From Ctena decussata (Eukaryota; Mollusca; Bivalvia; Lucinida; Lucinidae), in contig OZ022506.1 in assembly GCA_963989385.1 (NCBI GenBank), positions 67,281,434 to 67,345,433 on the forward strand: 64,000 nt of DNA. Direction: 5' to 3'. The position numbers and the translations under genes are program-made. Below, piece by piece: positions 45,242 through 55,221 of the stretch (its first letter is position 1; the number at the start of each line of letters is the position of its first letter). Below the pieces are notes generated by a model, which saw nothing but the letters and a program-made list of their open reading frames with translations, was not told the origin of the DNA and searched no databases.

Positions 45242-46703
45242 CTTTTCTTTCTAATAGCTTTAATCATCTCTCTGGTTATGTGTTATTTGCAGGTTTTGTG
45301 ATGTTTATGGTGATAATCCTGTAATTGGATTTTAGACCAATAAAATATTTGTATTTGTATTTGTATTTGGTTATCCATATTTTCTTGGATTTAGCATTCC
45401 GTTTAGGTTTAAATGGTACATTCCTCGTAATACAAGGATTATTTGTGCTCTTTTATTCTGTAAATATGTTTGTGTTCCATTGTATATGTATGTATCATGT
45501 TTGTGAAGGGCCACTTGGTAATACGACTGCATTAAGAATCTAAGAGCATTAACACTTTGAATAAATTCTAAAAGCAGATCGATAAGATTTGCAGTGAAGA
45601 TTAAGATGTGCACTTACAGTGACGCTTAATATTAGACTAATATTTGGCATGATTTAGGGTGCATCTAGCAGTGTTAAAAATAAATCACTGTTAACAAAAA
45701 CATGTTTATGCTAATACTAGTCTGAAAAGAAGTTAAAAATATTTTTTATTCATACAGACGTTAAAATTGACAATAAGAACTTATACTTTGATGTTGTAAA
45801 TGATGACCTTCGGTTGACCTTGACTTTTTTTACAGCAAGGCCACATTTGCTTTCTGGTGTTGTTAAATGAGAAATGCTTAAACAAAAGAGTTCATGGAAT
45901 TCGCAGAAGATTTCGATGCAAAATGTTGTTAAATACAGTCAACTATATGAACATTTTTGTGGAAAGTAAGTAAGTAGGTAAGAAAGTTAGTAGGCATTAT
46001 TTACAGAGGATGACTCATTTGGCTTTCTCCAATCTTCAATGAGACCCTCTAAAAGTTCATACATACGAGCTTAACATTCAACATTATAAATATGTGGAAA
46101 ATGACAACAATATGAAAACTTAAATACATGTACGTTCAAACACGGAAAGTCTCACATACATACATACATCATACATACATACATACCAGATGAATTGATG
46201 AAATATAAATTCTTGACGACAACATGTAAAACTAATAATTTAGATGCAGAACGAAAAAATGCAACAATAATAACAAGTAATAAGGTCATTCTTTGGCCTT
46301 TACGGTGGTGATAATAATTGATTTTTTTGGGGCGATGACAAAAATCTGTATAAAATGCTGTAAATACAACAAATCTTCCCAAACTAAGCAGAAGCCTTCT
46401 TTAGGTTGTTTCTCACTATTGAGAATCACAAAATGCAGGATCTGTTGATGTTAAAAAGGATTTATATTTGAAAAGATCAAGGGGTAATTTGTGCACAGAA
46501 AATCTAAAAAAATAAACATCATTATCAAAAATGTAATTAGGTCTGAACATACTTTGATGCATAATGAAGAGCGTCCTAGCATTTTTTTCATTTCTTTCAC
46601 ACACTATCAGGCCGCGCAGATAAAAAGATGTAACCTGTGTCCAAATATTTGTCTAAAAGACACAGTAGAGTCTATTTTTCGAGGTTGACCCATTTCACTT
46701 ACG
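45242..46703. repeat. Retroelement 3'-end fragments and spacer
   Basis: On the + strand 45330-45360 reads CCAATAAAATATTTGTATTT then further TATTTG units, a LINE-type 3' tail. 45436-45532 is the inverted copy of 43148-43240 (the 3' untranslated part of the - strand LINE). 45780-45950 is the continuation of the interrupted repeat. A CATA microsatellite lies at 46157-46190. No gene. Confidence 0.5.
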
Positions 46704-47099
46704 AACCTGTCTTGGTCATGGTAATGTGTTTACACTGTAAGTATAATATAGGTATAACCGCCTACCTTGTATTTAATAAATGCATCCAGTATAAATGCAC
46801 CATATACATGACCAAACCTTTGAGAAAAAGCTATCGTTTTCATCTGGTCTGCCTTGCAATTTGAGAAGCAGTTGGAACAAATCATTGCTAAGACGCTTTT
46901 TTAATGCATTAAAGTACCTTCAAAGCAAAGTATGATTTTAATATCGAAGTTAATTTTTCAGATTTCTGCACAGAAAATTACCCTTTTATCTTTCCGTATA
47001 AAACATTTTCTTTTTTAAACAGCCTGACTCTCTATTTTGTTTTCTAAACTGTAGAGAACAACAAACATAAGAAAACGTTGTTAAAAAAACTACTAAGGA

Positions 47100-47720
47100 A
47101 CTGACACAATTCAATCCCAGATCACACCCAAGACACCAAGTTGGAAAGAGACAACACAAAATTAGTCGTCACCAAAAACATCACCATCGGCAGCCATGTG
47201 AATAGCCATTTCCCATGTAGATGGTCACCGGGCTATATAGCCTTAACATCACAAACAATATATCAATAACAACAAACAAACATAAAACAGCCAAGAAGAA
47301 CCAAACGCGGGACGGCAAGTAATGAAATTACTGTTGGGGCTGACCCGGTTTGTGATCGACCAACCCTCGCCCTTGGTGTTGCCTTGATCCATCAGACAGT
47401 TGTTCTACCAACCAAAATAACTACCACCCACACAACATACCAACGAAAACATCAATTCTGACAACAAGAACAATTTATACGAAAATCATTTTAAAACCGT
47501 TTTTACATGTTTTCTACTTTTCATTTTAGGACTAGCCTTACCATCACACACACACTATATCAATAACAGACAAAGCAACAAACGACACACAAAACAACCA
47601 AGAAGAACCAAAACAGAACGGCTAGCAATGAAATTACTGTGGAGTGTAGAGCTTATAACCCGTTTGCGGTCGAGCCCTAGGTTCTGCTTTAGTTAATCAA
47701 ACACTTAGTTGTTCGGTTTG
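47100..47720. repeat. Two diverged copies of a repeat present once in unit 2
   Basis: Both halves contain CCAAGAAGAACCAAA followed by ACGGC-AG-AATGAAATTACTG and a GTGATCGACC/GCGGTCGAGCC block (about 47285-47370 and 47600-47680). Unit 2 has a single copy at about 55680-55900 with features of both. Either a tandem gain in unit 1 or a loss by recombination in unit 2. Confidence 0.6.
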
Positions 47721-47969
47721 GTGGAAGATTTGTAGCTCATAAGTGTAATATCTCAGGAACATAGAAATGAATCAGAATTAAAACTAAGATAAAACAAACA
47801 TGAGGACTTACAGAAATAGTAACACTGAAATTCCGGAGCAGAAGAAACCAACCAGTCAAATCACGGTGGGTCCGACCCAAGACGCCCAAGGAGTTATGTT
47901 ATTTTTTATGGTTTTATTTAGATCTTTGTATGTTATTTTTTTATGGTTTTTATTTACATCTTTGTATTT

Positions 47970-48334
47970 ACCACAAATCACCACCGTAACCAATGCCTCT
48001 CATATTTTTACAGTTTCAAATAATCAGGTTTGTTCAAATGATGAACTTAATTTGACCTTTGGCCTTTTGACTCAGGTGAGCGATTTAGGGTCTCATGGCC
48101 CTTTTGTTTGGATATCCATATCCCTACGGACAGTGAATATCAGTTCAGCCTATGCATCCGCACACACCCTGTCCATAGAATCAACAAATTTCAGATCACC
48201 GCGACCTATATAAACATTCCGGATGTTAACAGATTCAATCCATGCCGGCCATAACACGATCAATACCAGACCGTTGTGTGGACTACGCTCAAACTGCTTA
48301 TACATTGACTGAATTGGCGTTTAGCATATGAATT
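47970..48334. other. Upstream flank of P450 copy 1
   Basis: Includes the right end of the 42344-48112 repeat, a GGATATCCATAT remnant, and sequence shared with unit 2 (GATTCAATCCATGCCGG, GGATTGGCGTTTAGCA-type). No coding frame or recognisable regulatory site. Confidence 0.4.
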
Positions 48335-48442
48335 CCCAGCAGACACACAACGTCGAAATAACGTCGTGCTGACGTCAGTGCGACGTGATGACGTCGCATC
48401 GACATCAGCACGACGTCATTTCGACGTCATGTGCCTGCTAGG
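48335..48442. mobile_element. CCCAGC-type MITE upstream of P450 copy 1 only
   Basis: CCCAGCAGACACACAACGTC at the left pairs with the right end (reverse complement CCTAGCAGGCACATGACGTC). The arms are rich in GACGTC and include TGACGTCA at about 48373, a consensus cAMP-response element. Unit 2 lacks it: there the flanking sequence runs from GTTTAGCACATGAA into GGATTTCACTGG. It lies about 250-360 bp before the ATG. The CCCAGC ends match the elements at 54343-54432 and 63831-63909. Confidence 0.8.
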
Positions 48443-48513
48443 AAATATTTCAGTGCCATGATCGGTATACTGGTGAGGAGCACATCTGTTTTCGTTGATT
48501 TGATTGCATACGA

Positions 48514-48521
48514 TATATAAG
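48514..48521 (+). promoter_or_regulatory. Candidate TATA box of P450 copy 1
   Basis: TATATAAG lies 174 bp ahead of the start codon. The same place in unit 2 is split by the element at 57485-58045. The transcription start is unknown, so this is a guess from sequence alone. Confidence 0.3.
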
Positions 48522-48694
48522 AACCGTTTTCTCATGTCAAATCAATACGTAAATACCATGTTTACACACAATGGGAGTTGCTATTTTTAGAGTGGCTAGA
48601 CATCTATACTTATGCAAGCAAAACTCAAAGTGTACATATCGACTAAAGAAACTGGATATTTTGCACCTGGTATGGTTAGCATAAATGGTGAAAT

Positions 48695-50185
48695 ATGTTT
48701 GCGTTGGATGAAAATTTTTCGACGTGTGTGATATTTGCTGCAGTGTTTCTCCTCGTATATTTATTGTCACGAAAACCTGCGGGAATTCCACCAGGGCCAG
48801 CTTTTACATTTCCGTTTATCGGAGATCTTCCGCTTCTGATTGGCGGAAATATTCTCGGCGCGTTCAGGAAGTTACGTAAGAAACATGGCGACATATTTAC
48901 CTTTTATTTGGGTAAGGATCTAACTATTGTGATTAATGGGTATTCGTTGATACAGAAAGCAGCGGTGTCCAAAGGTGGCGTTTTCTCAGGCAGGCCTGGG
49001 GTGTTAATAAATGACGTCACCGGAGGCAGAAAGGGTGTAATATTTACCGAGGGAGAGTTATGGAAGCGCCAAAGAAAATTTACGAATGTCAATCTCCAAG
49101 AATTTGGGTTTGGAAAAACTTCGTTTGAAGACAAAATACTGAAAGAAGTGAAGTGTTTTATTGAAGTACTTCATGACAATGGGGACCAACCGCTAGACCT
49201 GAAAGATTTGATTCACGCAAGCGTTGCAAACATAATTTTTGCCATAGTTTGTGGAAAAAGGCATGATTATGATGATGCTGAATTCAAAGGACTTCTTCAT
49301 GACTCAGAATTAGCTGCAAAACAAGTGCTTAATGTGAGTGTGTTATTAAGCTGTGCTCCTTTTCTTCGGTATGTACCAGGAGACCCATTACATATGAATA
49401 TTATGCATGACAATCGTATTAAGTGGGAGAAATATTTTATTGAAAGATATGAGCAACACAAGGAAACACTCGATGAGAATAATCCACGAGACTTCTATGA
49501 CTTGTTCATAACCGAAAAGATGAAGCAAGATAATGAAGATTTTTCCCTTGACCAGCTAATTGCAATCTCAAGAGATCTCTTTGGAGCCGGTTCCGAAACA
49601 ACTGCCACTACTTTACGATGGGCAATACTTTATCTTCTGAAATATGGCGACATAAAGGAGCGACTTCAGTCTGATATAGACAGTGTCATTCCTGATAACC
49701 ATTTTCCAAACCTTAGCGATAAAGCCAGACTGCCTTACGTTGAAGCGTTTACCATGGAAGTTCTTAGGTTAGCAAATATTGCTCCTTTAGCGCTGCCTCA
49801 TTCCGTAACAGGAGCCAGCGACGTCATGTTTGAGGGCTATAGAATTCCAAGGGACTGTTCTATTTTGTTCAATTTAGACTCAGTTCTTCAGGATCCACTG
49901 GTCTTTGAAAACCCGAAAGAGTTTAATCCAGGAAGATTTATAGATTCAGATGGAAATATATTGCGTCCAAAGGAGTACATACCATTTGGCATAGGACGCC
50001 GTGTATGCCTTGGGGAAGCTGTTGCCAAAATGGAGCTATTTTTGTTTCTAACAACTATGATTAAATATTTTGACTTTATATTACCAGAAGAGGCCACTGA
50101 GCTAGATTTCGAAGGGGTTTTAGGGGTGACAAATGCTCCCAAACCGTACAAGGTTCGAGCAGTTAGTCGCAGTTCGACTGCCTAG
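48695..50185 (+). CDS. Cytochrome P450 monooxygenase (CYP2-clan like), intronless, copy 1
   Basis: 496 residues, the usual length for a microsomal P450, in one exon. These enzymes insert oxygen into lipophilic substrates at the ER using electrons from P450 reductase. The substrate is not predictable here. The N-terminus has a short membrane anchor (about 11-25), then KPAGIPPGPAF. C-helix WKRQRKF (123-129), I-helix GAGSETT (297-303), ExxR (E355-R358), NPGRF (411-415) and the haem loop FGIGRRVCLG (431-440, Cys438) are all intact. The start is the first ATG, and its anchor matches copy 2 exactly in position. About 28 residues differ from copy 2 (94% identity by eye). Copy 1 lacks a nearby AATAAA. 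Confidence 0.93.
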   Translation: MFALDENFSTCVIFAAVFLLVYLLSRKPAGIPPGPAFTFPFIGDLPLLIGGNILGAFRKLRKKHGDIFTFYLGKDLTIVINGYSLIQKAAVSKGGVFSGRPGVLINDVTGGRKGVIFTEGELWKRQRKFTNVNLQEFGFGKTSFEDKILKEVKCFIEVLHDNGDQPLDLKDLIHASVANIIFAIVCGKRHDYDDAEFKGLLHDSELAAKQVLNVSVLLSCAPFLRYVPGDPLHMNIMHDNRIKWEKYFIERYEQHKETLDENNPRDFYDLFITEKMKQDNEDFSLDQLIAISRDLFGAGSETTATTLRWAILYLLKYGDIKERLQSDIDSVIPDNHFPNLSDKARLPYVEAFTMEVLRLANIAPLALPHSVTGASDVMFEGYRIPRDCSILFNLDSVLQDPLVFENPKEFNPGRFIDSDGNILRPKEYIPFGIGRRVCLGEAVAKMELFLFLTTMIKYFDFILPEEATELDFEGVLGVTNAPKPYKVRAVSRSSTA

Positions 50186-50561
50186 CTTTTTCTGTTGAAC
50201 ATTTTTCACTATAATACATGTTTTAAGGAGCGCTTCTAAGCATACAGTGTAGTCAGATACTCCAGATACTGGATGATCGCTTAACCCTTTTCTGACTAGT
50301 GGACCTGTCCATCCTTATCATTTGCAAGAGTCCATTTCTAGTTTCAGAACTAGAAATGGACTCTTCCAAATGATAAGAGGATGCTTTATTTTTTATTGTG
50401 TTTTGCTAAGAAATTTTGGAAAGCAAACTGTGATCCCAAAATCCCAAAGCGGGCTTCCAGTCTTTGAAGAGTTAAGGTCCGGTGGATGTGGTTGTATATA
50501 TTGTGGATGGTGTCTCAATCTAGTGTTGGATAAAGGTGATGGACAAAGCCTGAATAGTGCT
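50186..50561. repeat. 3' flank of P450 copy 1 with a 54-bp hairpin
   Basis: 50324-50377 forms a hairpin with arms CTTATCATTTG and AAGAGTCCATTTCTAGTT around TCAG. The same hairpin is in unit 2 at about 60006-60069, so it predates the duplication. No AATAAA between the stop and this point. Confidence 0.7.
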
Positions 50562-50777
50562 CTGGGGCCGTATTTACCAAACGACTTAAGTGGTTGCTAT
50601 TATGTTGCTAAGGCTGGATTTCTATAAAGGAGATTCCTTGCAACTACATGAAATTTGCTCTGTAAAAGACTGTTCCTCCAGAGCAAATTTCATAGTTGTA
50701 GGGAATAACCTTCATAGAAAATTAGCCTTAGCAACAGCATAGCAACGACTTAGTCGTTTTTATAAATTCGGCCCCTG
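50562..50777. mobile_element. Palindromic MITE, CTGGGGCCGTATTT family, unit 1 copy
   Basis: The ends CTGGGGCCGTATTTACCAAA and (inverted) CAGGGGCCGAATTTATAAAA, with internal GAAATTTGCTCTG arms meeting around AAAGACTGTTCC. Also present in unit 2 (60255-60467), hence older than the duplication. Confidence 0.8.
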
Positions 50778-51574
50778 ATTTTTTTTCTCTCAACTCTAAG
50801 CGTTTACCAATATATTTACATGCCGATTTTTTTTTTTCTCTTTTTTTTGCATGTTGTAGTTACAGGCTACGAGCATACCGTATTTTGACGCCTTTGCGGG
50901 TGGCTATGGCGCAGAACATCGCTGGTTAGAATCTCAAGCGGGTTAACAGAGACTCGGTCAACCCAGCAATAAATGGGTACCTGTTTCGAATCAGAGGAGG
51001 TTAGCGGCAGTGGAAGGAAGAGAAATGGTTCCTTCCTTCGTATGCTAAACACACGATACAAAGGGTCTCTAACTAGTCTTATCATATATGACCAACAAGA
51101 TTTGAGTAAGCGTAGCCATTAGCGTAGGTTAAGGGGAGGTAACTACCACACTAGGTCTCTAACACCCACTGCCCCTACGGTCACAAGGCTACGGGAAACT
51201 TTTACCTTTAATTATATTTTGACAATTGTGAGGTTATTTTCAGTGGATTTTGTTGTTTGTTTGTTGCTTGTATGTGAGGCTTTTTCAGGATATGGAACAT
51301 TTGTCTGCGTTTATTGTAAGTGTATTGTTTTAAGAAGCGCTTTATAAGTTCAAAGTAGTATACTTAGGAAAGTCTTCAAGTCGCTTTAGGAGCAAATTGT
51401 GATTCTTTTAATTTTTACCTCTCAACGTTTATATGTCAATCTTATCTCAGGAGAGAAACACAAGTCATCTAGACAGTTCACCTCTAATATTATTCATTTT
51501 GAAAACAGAGTGCCTGAGAGTGCACTCTGTATAGTGCGTTCTTTTTAAATCAGTACACAAAATGCTGTATGGTA
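50778..51574. other. Shared downstream sequence, no gene seen
   Basis: A T-rich tract (50827-50850) is followed by sequence near 50881-51070 that is closely matched in unit 2 and gives a 72-75 residue - strand frame in both. No domain is recognised, and conservation here simply reflects the duplication. Confidence 0.4.
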
Positions 51575-51786
51575 GATTCGGGTAACTTCGGACATGGGGG
51601 GTAAATTCGGACATACCAATGCAAACAGTGAAAATCCTAATGAGACGGCTCATGCTCATTATGAGCCGTCTCATCAGGATTTTCACTGTTTGGCAAGTTA
51701 TTTTTGTTTTAGTTCCAAACAATAGACATATAAAGGAAACACTGTCTCTGTCAGAATTTACCCGCTGTCCGAAGCTACCCGACTCT
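51575..51786. mobile_element. MITE with TCGGGTAACTTCGGACA ends and strong internal hairpin, unit 1
   Basis: Outer arms: TCGGGTAACTTCGGACATGG with the inverted TCGGGTAGCTTCGGACAGC. The inner hairpin 51621-51694 has GCAAACAGTGAAAATCC arms, then ATGAGACGGCTCAT and its complement. Unit 2 has the same element at 61231-61436. Confidence 0.8.
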
Positions 51787-52041
51787 CTCCTAATGCATTG
51801 TCAGACAAACTGAAGCAGCACAAATTTTTATACTGTAGAAAAAATGCATAAATGGTCTTGGGCTTTGAAAAATCGAGCAGGAGCTCATGTATACCTCGGC
51901 ATATTATATAGCCAGAATTTCCCAACTAGACGGTATATGACCTAATTCTCAAAAGATAAAATTATTTGTGCTATCAAATTTTATAAAAAATGTAAGGTCA
52001 GCAGCAAAATGCTTATCAGAAATAAGTAGTTTGTCCTTTAA

Positions 52042-52247
52042 CTCTTTAAGCCCCAGTGACGCAATTAGCAAAATTTGCAAACAGCGTAGATCCTGATGTG
52101 GCGGCTCATAATGAGCCGCCTCATCCAGATCTACACTAGTTGCCCTCTAGTCTTTGAATTCTCAATATAATGAAAAGTCTTGGACAAGGCATTTTTTTTA
52201 TTTTTGCAGACGTAAATTTTGTCGTCTGCTTTTTGGTACTGAAAGAG
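52042..52247. mobile_element. MITE of the GCAGACGACAAAAT family, copy 3, unit 1 only
   Basis: The inverted orientation of the family (CAGACGTAAATTTTGTCGTC near the right end), with the central hairpin GTGGCGGCTCA-TAA-TGAGCCGCC. TTAA flanks it (52038-52041, 52248-52251). The corresponding unit 2 sequence (about 61680-61700) lacks it. Confidence 0.8.
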
Positions 52248-52329
52248 TTAAAGTGATTCAGAAACTTTAGTCCCGTACTTAACTGATAAATCAACTCATC
52301 TGAAGTGGACTATTTGTCTGGAAACAAAT

Positions 52330-52565
52330 GAGCCACGACACGAGAAAACCAACAAAGTGGTTGTGCGTCCAGCGCAGACTCAGATCAGCCTGAGCATCCG
52401 CCCTGTCCGATCAGACTCTTCGCTAAGCGCTTATAGGGTAGCTAAGGGTCTGAACTACCTCCATGCGGACAGCGAAGACACTGATCAGACTGGGCGGATG
52501 CCCAGGCTGATCTTAGTCTGTGCTGGGCGCACAGCCACTTTGTTAGTTTTCTGGTGTCGCGGCTC
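52330..52565. mobile_element. Foldback element, GAGCCGCGACACGAC family, unit 1 only, AAAT target duplication
   Basis: The arms GAGCCACGACACGAGAAAAC and the complement of GTTTTCTGGTGTCGCGGCTC. AAAT at 52326-52329 and 52566-52569. In unit 2 the site is intact: GGAAACAAATATGTATCG at about 61983-62000. It inserted after the duplication. Confidence 0.9.
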
Positions 52566-52929
52566 AAATATGTATCGCCCTAGTTTTCAGTTCCTATGAC
52601 AATGCCAAGTGGTGTCACTGACACATTTCAGACATACTGTCAAAATTTGGCTCTTTGGTATTTTGCGGAACGAAAAGAAACTTTGTTCTGTTTCGCAAAA
52701 TACAAATAGCCAAATCAAACAGATATTTTGCGGGATTAATCGCATTTGAAATGAGATGAAGTGATCAAGCAAGAAAGTGTCTCAGATTTTTAATTTTCAG
52801 TTATGTAAAGGTATTTCATTTCATTTTTGTAAAGGTATTTCATTTCATTTGTTCATTGAGTATAATGAATATACAATCCTTGTAAATTTATTCTAGTATG
52901 GTAATTTTCCTTGAAAGTAATGTTTAATC

Positions 52930-53400
52930 ACAAAGCAATGCAAATAAGAATATGGCACATTTCCTTGTAAGTATACATTTTATGACATAGCAATGCAAAT
53001 AAAAGTATGATATTTTCCTTTGTACAATAACAGTTTATCATAAATCAATGCAAGCAAGAATATTATATTTTTGCTAATGACAAGCAAAGTCAATAAAAAA
53101 TATCAAATTTTTCCTTCTGCATAATATAATTTAAGCAAAGCCAATAAAACATTGTATTTTCCCATGTTTGTATTTTCCCATGTGCATAATATTAAAACAA
53201 ACAATGCAAATGAAAATTCATCTTTTTATTTCTTATTATAAAGCAATGCAAGTGAAATTTTCACCACAATATGGTATGTTCTGTTGTCACAAAACAATGC
53301 AAACAAGTTATTATATTCCTCTTTTCTTATAAAGCAATGCAAGTAAATGTATTTTCCTTGTTGGTAACAGTTTATCATAAAATGTAATGCAAATTTCGTA
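52930..53400. repeat. Degenerate repeat rich in AAGCAATGCAAATAA
   Basis: The motif ATGCAAAT or a one-base variant recurs roughly every 55-60 bp (for example near 52940, 52995, 53203, 53390), with TTTTCCTTG-type sequence between. Shared with unit 2 (about 62398-63040). No coding frame. Confidence 0.6.
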
Positions 53401-53448
53401 GAAATGTCTCCCTTAACTCTGTTTAAGATGGGATTGATGTATATACGT

Positions 53449-53666
53449 GCTCCAGATAAGAAGGGGTAACACAGATAATTTTAAGATAATTTTTCTTCTT
53501 TTTGATTTTTCTTATTTCTGAAGAAAAAAACAACAACACATGTTGTGAACCTCATTAAAACTGTCTCGCCGAGACGGTTCTAATGATGGGCCACAACTTA
53601 GGTTTCGATGGAGAAATATTAAAAGTTATCCCTAAATTATCCCTGTTACCTCTTCTTATCTGGAGC
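53449..53666. mobile_element. MITE with GCTCCAGATAAGAAG ends, unit 1
   Basis: GCTCCAGATAAGAAGGGGTA at the left is complementary to the right end (inverted: GCTCCAGATAAGAAGAGGTA), followed by ACA..GATAATTT. The centre is a hairpin with CTCGCCGAGACGG. The same element is in unit 2 at 63093-63306; a relative lies at 20471-20669. Confidence 0.8.
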
Positions 53667-53996
53667 ACAGGGTGTAATCGATTCCGCTAATTTTCGCTTC
53701 CTGCAGAGACTGTACATCTTATTTGGCTTCCACTGAGACTGTCCACGAACTCTTGCTTCCTGCCGAGACTTCTGTACATGATAAATGGCTTCCTGCAGAC
53801 TGTCCGCGTGATTCTGCTTCCTGCCGAGGCTCTCGGCAGGAAGCAGTGTCACGCGGACAGTCTCGGCAGGAAGCCAATATTCGAGGACAGTAGTCTCTGC
53901 GGGAAGCAAGTGTTCGCGGACAGTCTCGGCGGAAGCCAAATATGATGTACAGTCTCTGCAAGAAGCGAAAATTAGCGGAATCGATTATACCCTGTG
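53666..53996. mobile_element. Foldback element with iterated GCTTCCTGCCGAGACTGTCC units, unit 1 only
   Basis: The ends CACAGGGTGTAATCGATTCC and their near-exact inverse. Each arm is about five tandem 28-32 bp units built on GCTTCCTGC-GAGACTGT, and the arms meet at CCGAGGCTCTCGG. TGGAG lies on both sides (53661-53665, 53997-54001), and unit 2 has a single TGGAG at the intact site (63301-63305). The open frames across it (53646-53939, 53719-54090, -) are the repeat in translation. Confidence 0.9.
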
Positions 53997-54001
53997 TGGA
54001 G

Positions 54002-54342
54002 CTCCACAGAGGACTGAAGATGATGGCTGATGGTTGAAAAAGGGACCTTGCGTCATGCGTGTACAGTAAACAGTCAGCTCTGCGCACCACTGCTCAAACT
54101 GATTGAGTCTTTGTTCTTTGAATGTTCAAGGAGGTCGTATATGCGAAAATAGCTGATATGCTTCTTCTCTGTTTACACACCATGTAAGGTACCTTTTACG
54201 CGACACCATTAGAGCTACCTATTTGGCACGATTCTAATGAGGGGCCAGACCTTATGAGTGCGTCGACTGAGCAGAAATCATCTCCAGACTTATCAATCAA
54301 AAGATCCTCTTAGTGCTTCACTCCTATATTTGCAAGATCTTA
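54002..54342. other. Shared sequence of the duplication, no gene seen
   Basis: Collinear with 63307-63830 apart from the SINE inserted there. No frame or signal recognised. Confidence 0.4.
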
Positions 54343-54432
54343 CCCAGCTGGCATACAACGTTGAATCAACATTGAATAAACATTGACTCAATGTTTATTC
54401 AACTTTGATGGAACGTTGTGTGCCCAGTTGGT
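54343..54432. mobile_element. CCCAGC-type MITE, unit 1
   Basis: CCCAGCTGGCATACAACGTT at the left pairs with the right end (inverted CCAACTGGGCACACAACGTT). The centre TGAATAAACATTGA-CTC-AATGTTTATTCA is a near-perfect hairpin. Also in unit 2 at 63831-63909. Confidence 0.75.
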
Positions 54433-54461
54433 AGTTATTTATGCTGTATGCTTTTTATATT

Positions 54462-55221
54462 GTGTCATTACCAGAATTAAATAAAGTGATTTACTCGTCT
54501 TCAATTTCTTTATAGCCATGAAAGTGAGAAGTCGACTTCTGTTGTGAACAGTCTTCTGCTACCGTACTTCTACATATTCACAAGAGGGTGTATACATGCT
54601 GGCTGCATGCTGTTAACAGTATGCTATTTTTAACTATTTTCACTAATGTGTACGAGGGTCATCCAAAAAGTTCTGTCACTGGACTCATAACTTTCACATA
54701 GGCGGAGATAGGCTGTCTTAGAGGACATCAAAAGATAGAACTATCTTTTATCTTTACAATGATGTCAAACACTTATTTGATTCCAACGGATGGCTGAGTT
54801 ACGGGCTCATGAAATGTGTTAGTCATACAAACTGGTCTATTTTCTTGTTTTAGTGTTTCTGCTTGTGGGTAAATCATGTTGTATATTTCAATAAATACAC
54901 ATTTTAATTAACTGAAATTTTCAGGGATGTTGCCTGACACACTCAGAGAAAACATACAGAAAAATGAATGACATCGATAGACTATATCCAACACAAACGG
55001 AGGGTACCTCTCAATTTACCATCCACTTGACCTTCAAGCAACCACTATACGAGGGATGAGCCTAAGATACTTCTAGTGAAATTGCGCGTGCATACTTAAC
55101 GCGAATGTTATTAGTTGTCGTTCACTAGCTTTCGGTGGAAGTTTCAAAACATTTTGGCGAAAGGTTTCTTTTTTTACAGCAAGAGGGTAAGCATGTTTTG
55201 GAAATAACAATTACAATTACA
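54462..55221. other. Spacer between the two duplication units, with mariner-style termini
   Basis: TACGAGGGTCATCCAAAAAG at 54651 and TATACGAGGGATGAGCC at 55047 both resemble Tc1/mariner-type ends. They are in the same orientation, so they do not bound one element. No transposase frame is seen between them. Confidence 0.35.

Larger units (their letters stand above)
42344..48112. mobile_element. Interspersed repeat with CTCACCTGAG...CTCAGGTGAG ends, interrupted by a LINE
   Basis: The left end AGCTCACCTGAGCCGAAAGC and right end GACTCAGGTGAGCGA, followed by the hairpin AGGGTC-TCAT-GGCCCT and TTTGTT, mark one family of the same style as 39034-40323. The interior has blocks containing CACATGACCAACATGGCCGC at about 42520 and 42966. 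The sequence left of 43088 resumes after 45780 (TTGACCTTGACTTTT), so the LINE between was inserted later. The right part lies inside the segmental duplication, and its counterpart ends near 56271. Confidence 0.5.
46704..54461. repeat. Segmental duplication, unit 1 (with an intact P450)
   Basis: Matches 55222-63939 in the same orientation. The left edge is AACCTGTCTTGGTCATGG (46704 / 55222) and the right edge is TTTTATATT (54461 / 63939), after which the sequences differ. The 7758-bp unit is shorter than its 8718-bp partner because insertions differ. Unit-1-only elements: 48335-48442, 52042-52247, 52330-52565 and 53666-53996. Confidence 0.9.

Noticed and set aside
47800..48213. 137-residue open frame in unit 1
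   Set aside because: The matching unit 2 sequence (about 56003-56330) does not keep this frame open, so it is unlikely to be under selection. It also runs through the end of a repeat family.
53646..54090. Two long - strand open frames (97 and 123 residues)
   Set aside because: They are translations of the iterated foldback at 53666-53996; the same units are read in two frames and there is no domain.
54651..55063. A complete mariner transposon between two ACGAGGG ends
   Set aside because: The two ends face the same way, the interval is only about 400 bp, and no transposase sequence was found.
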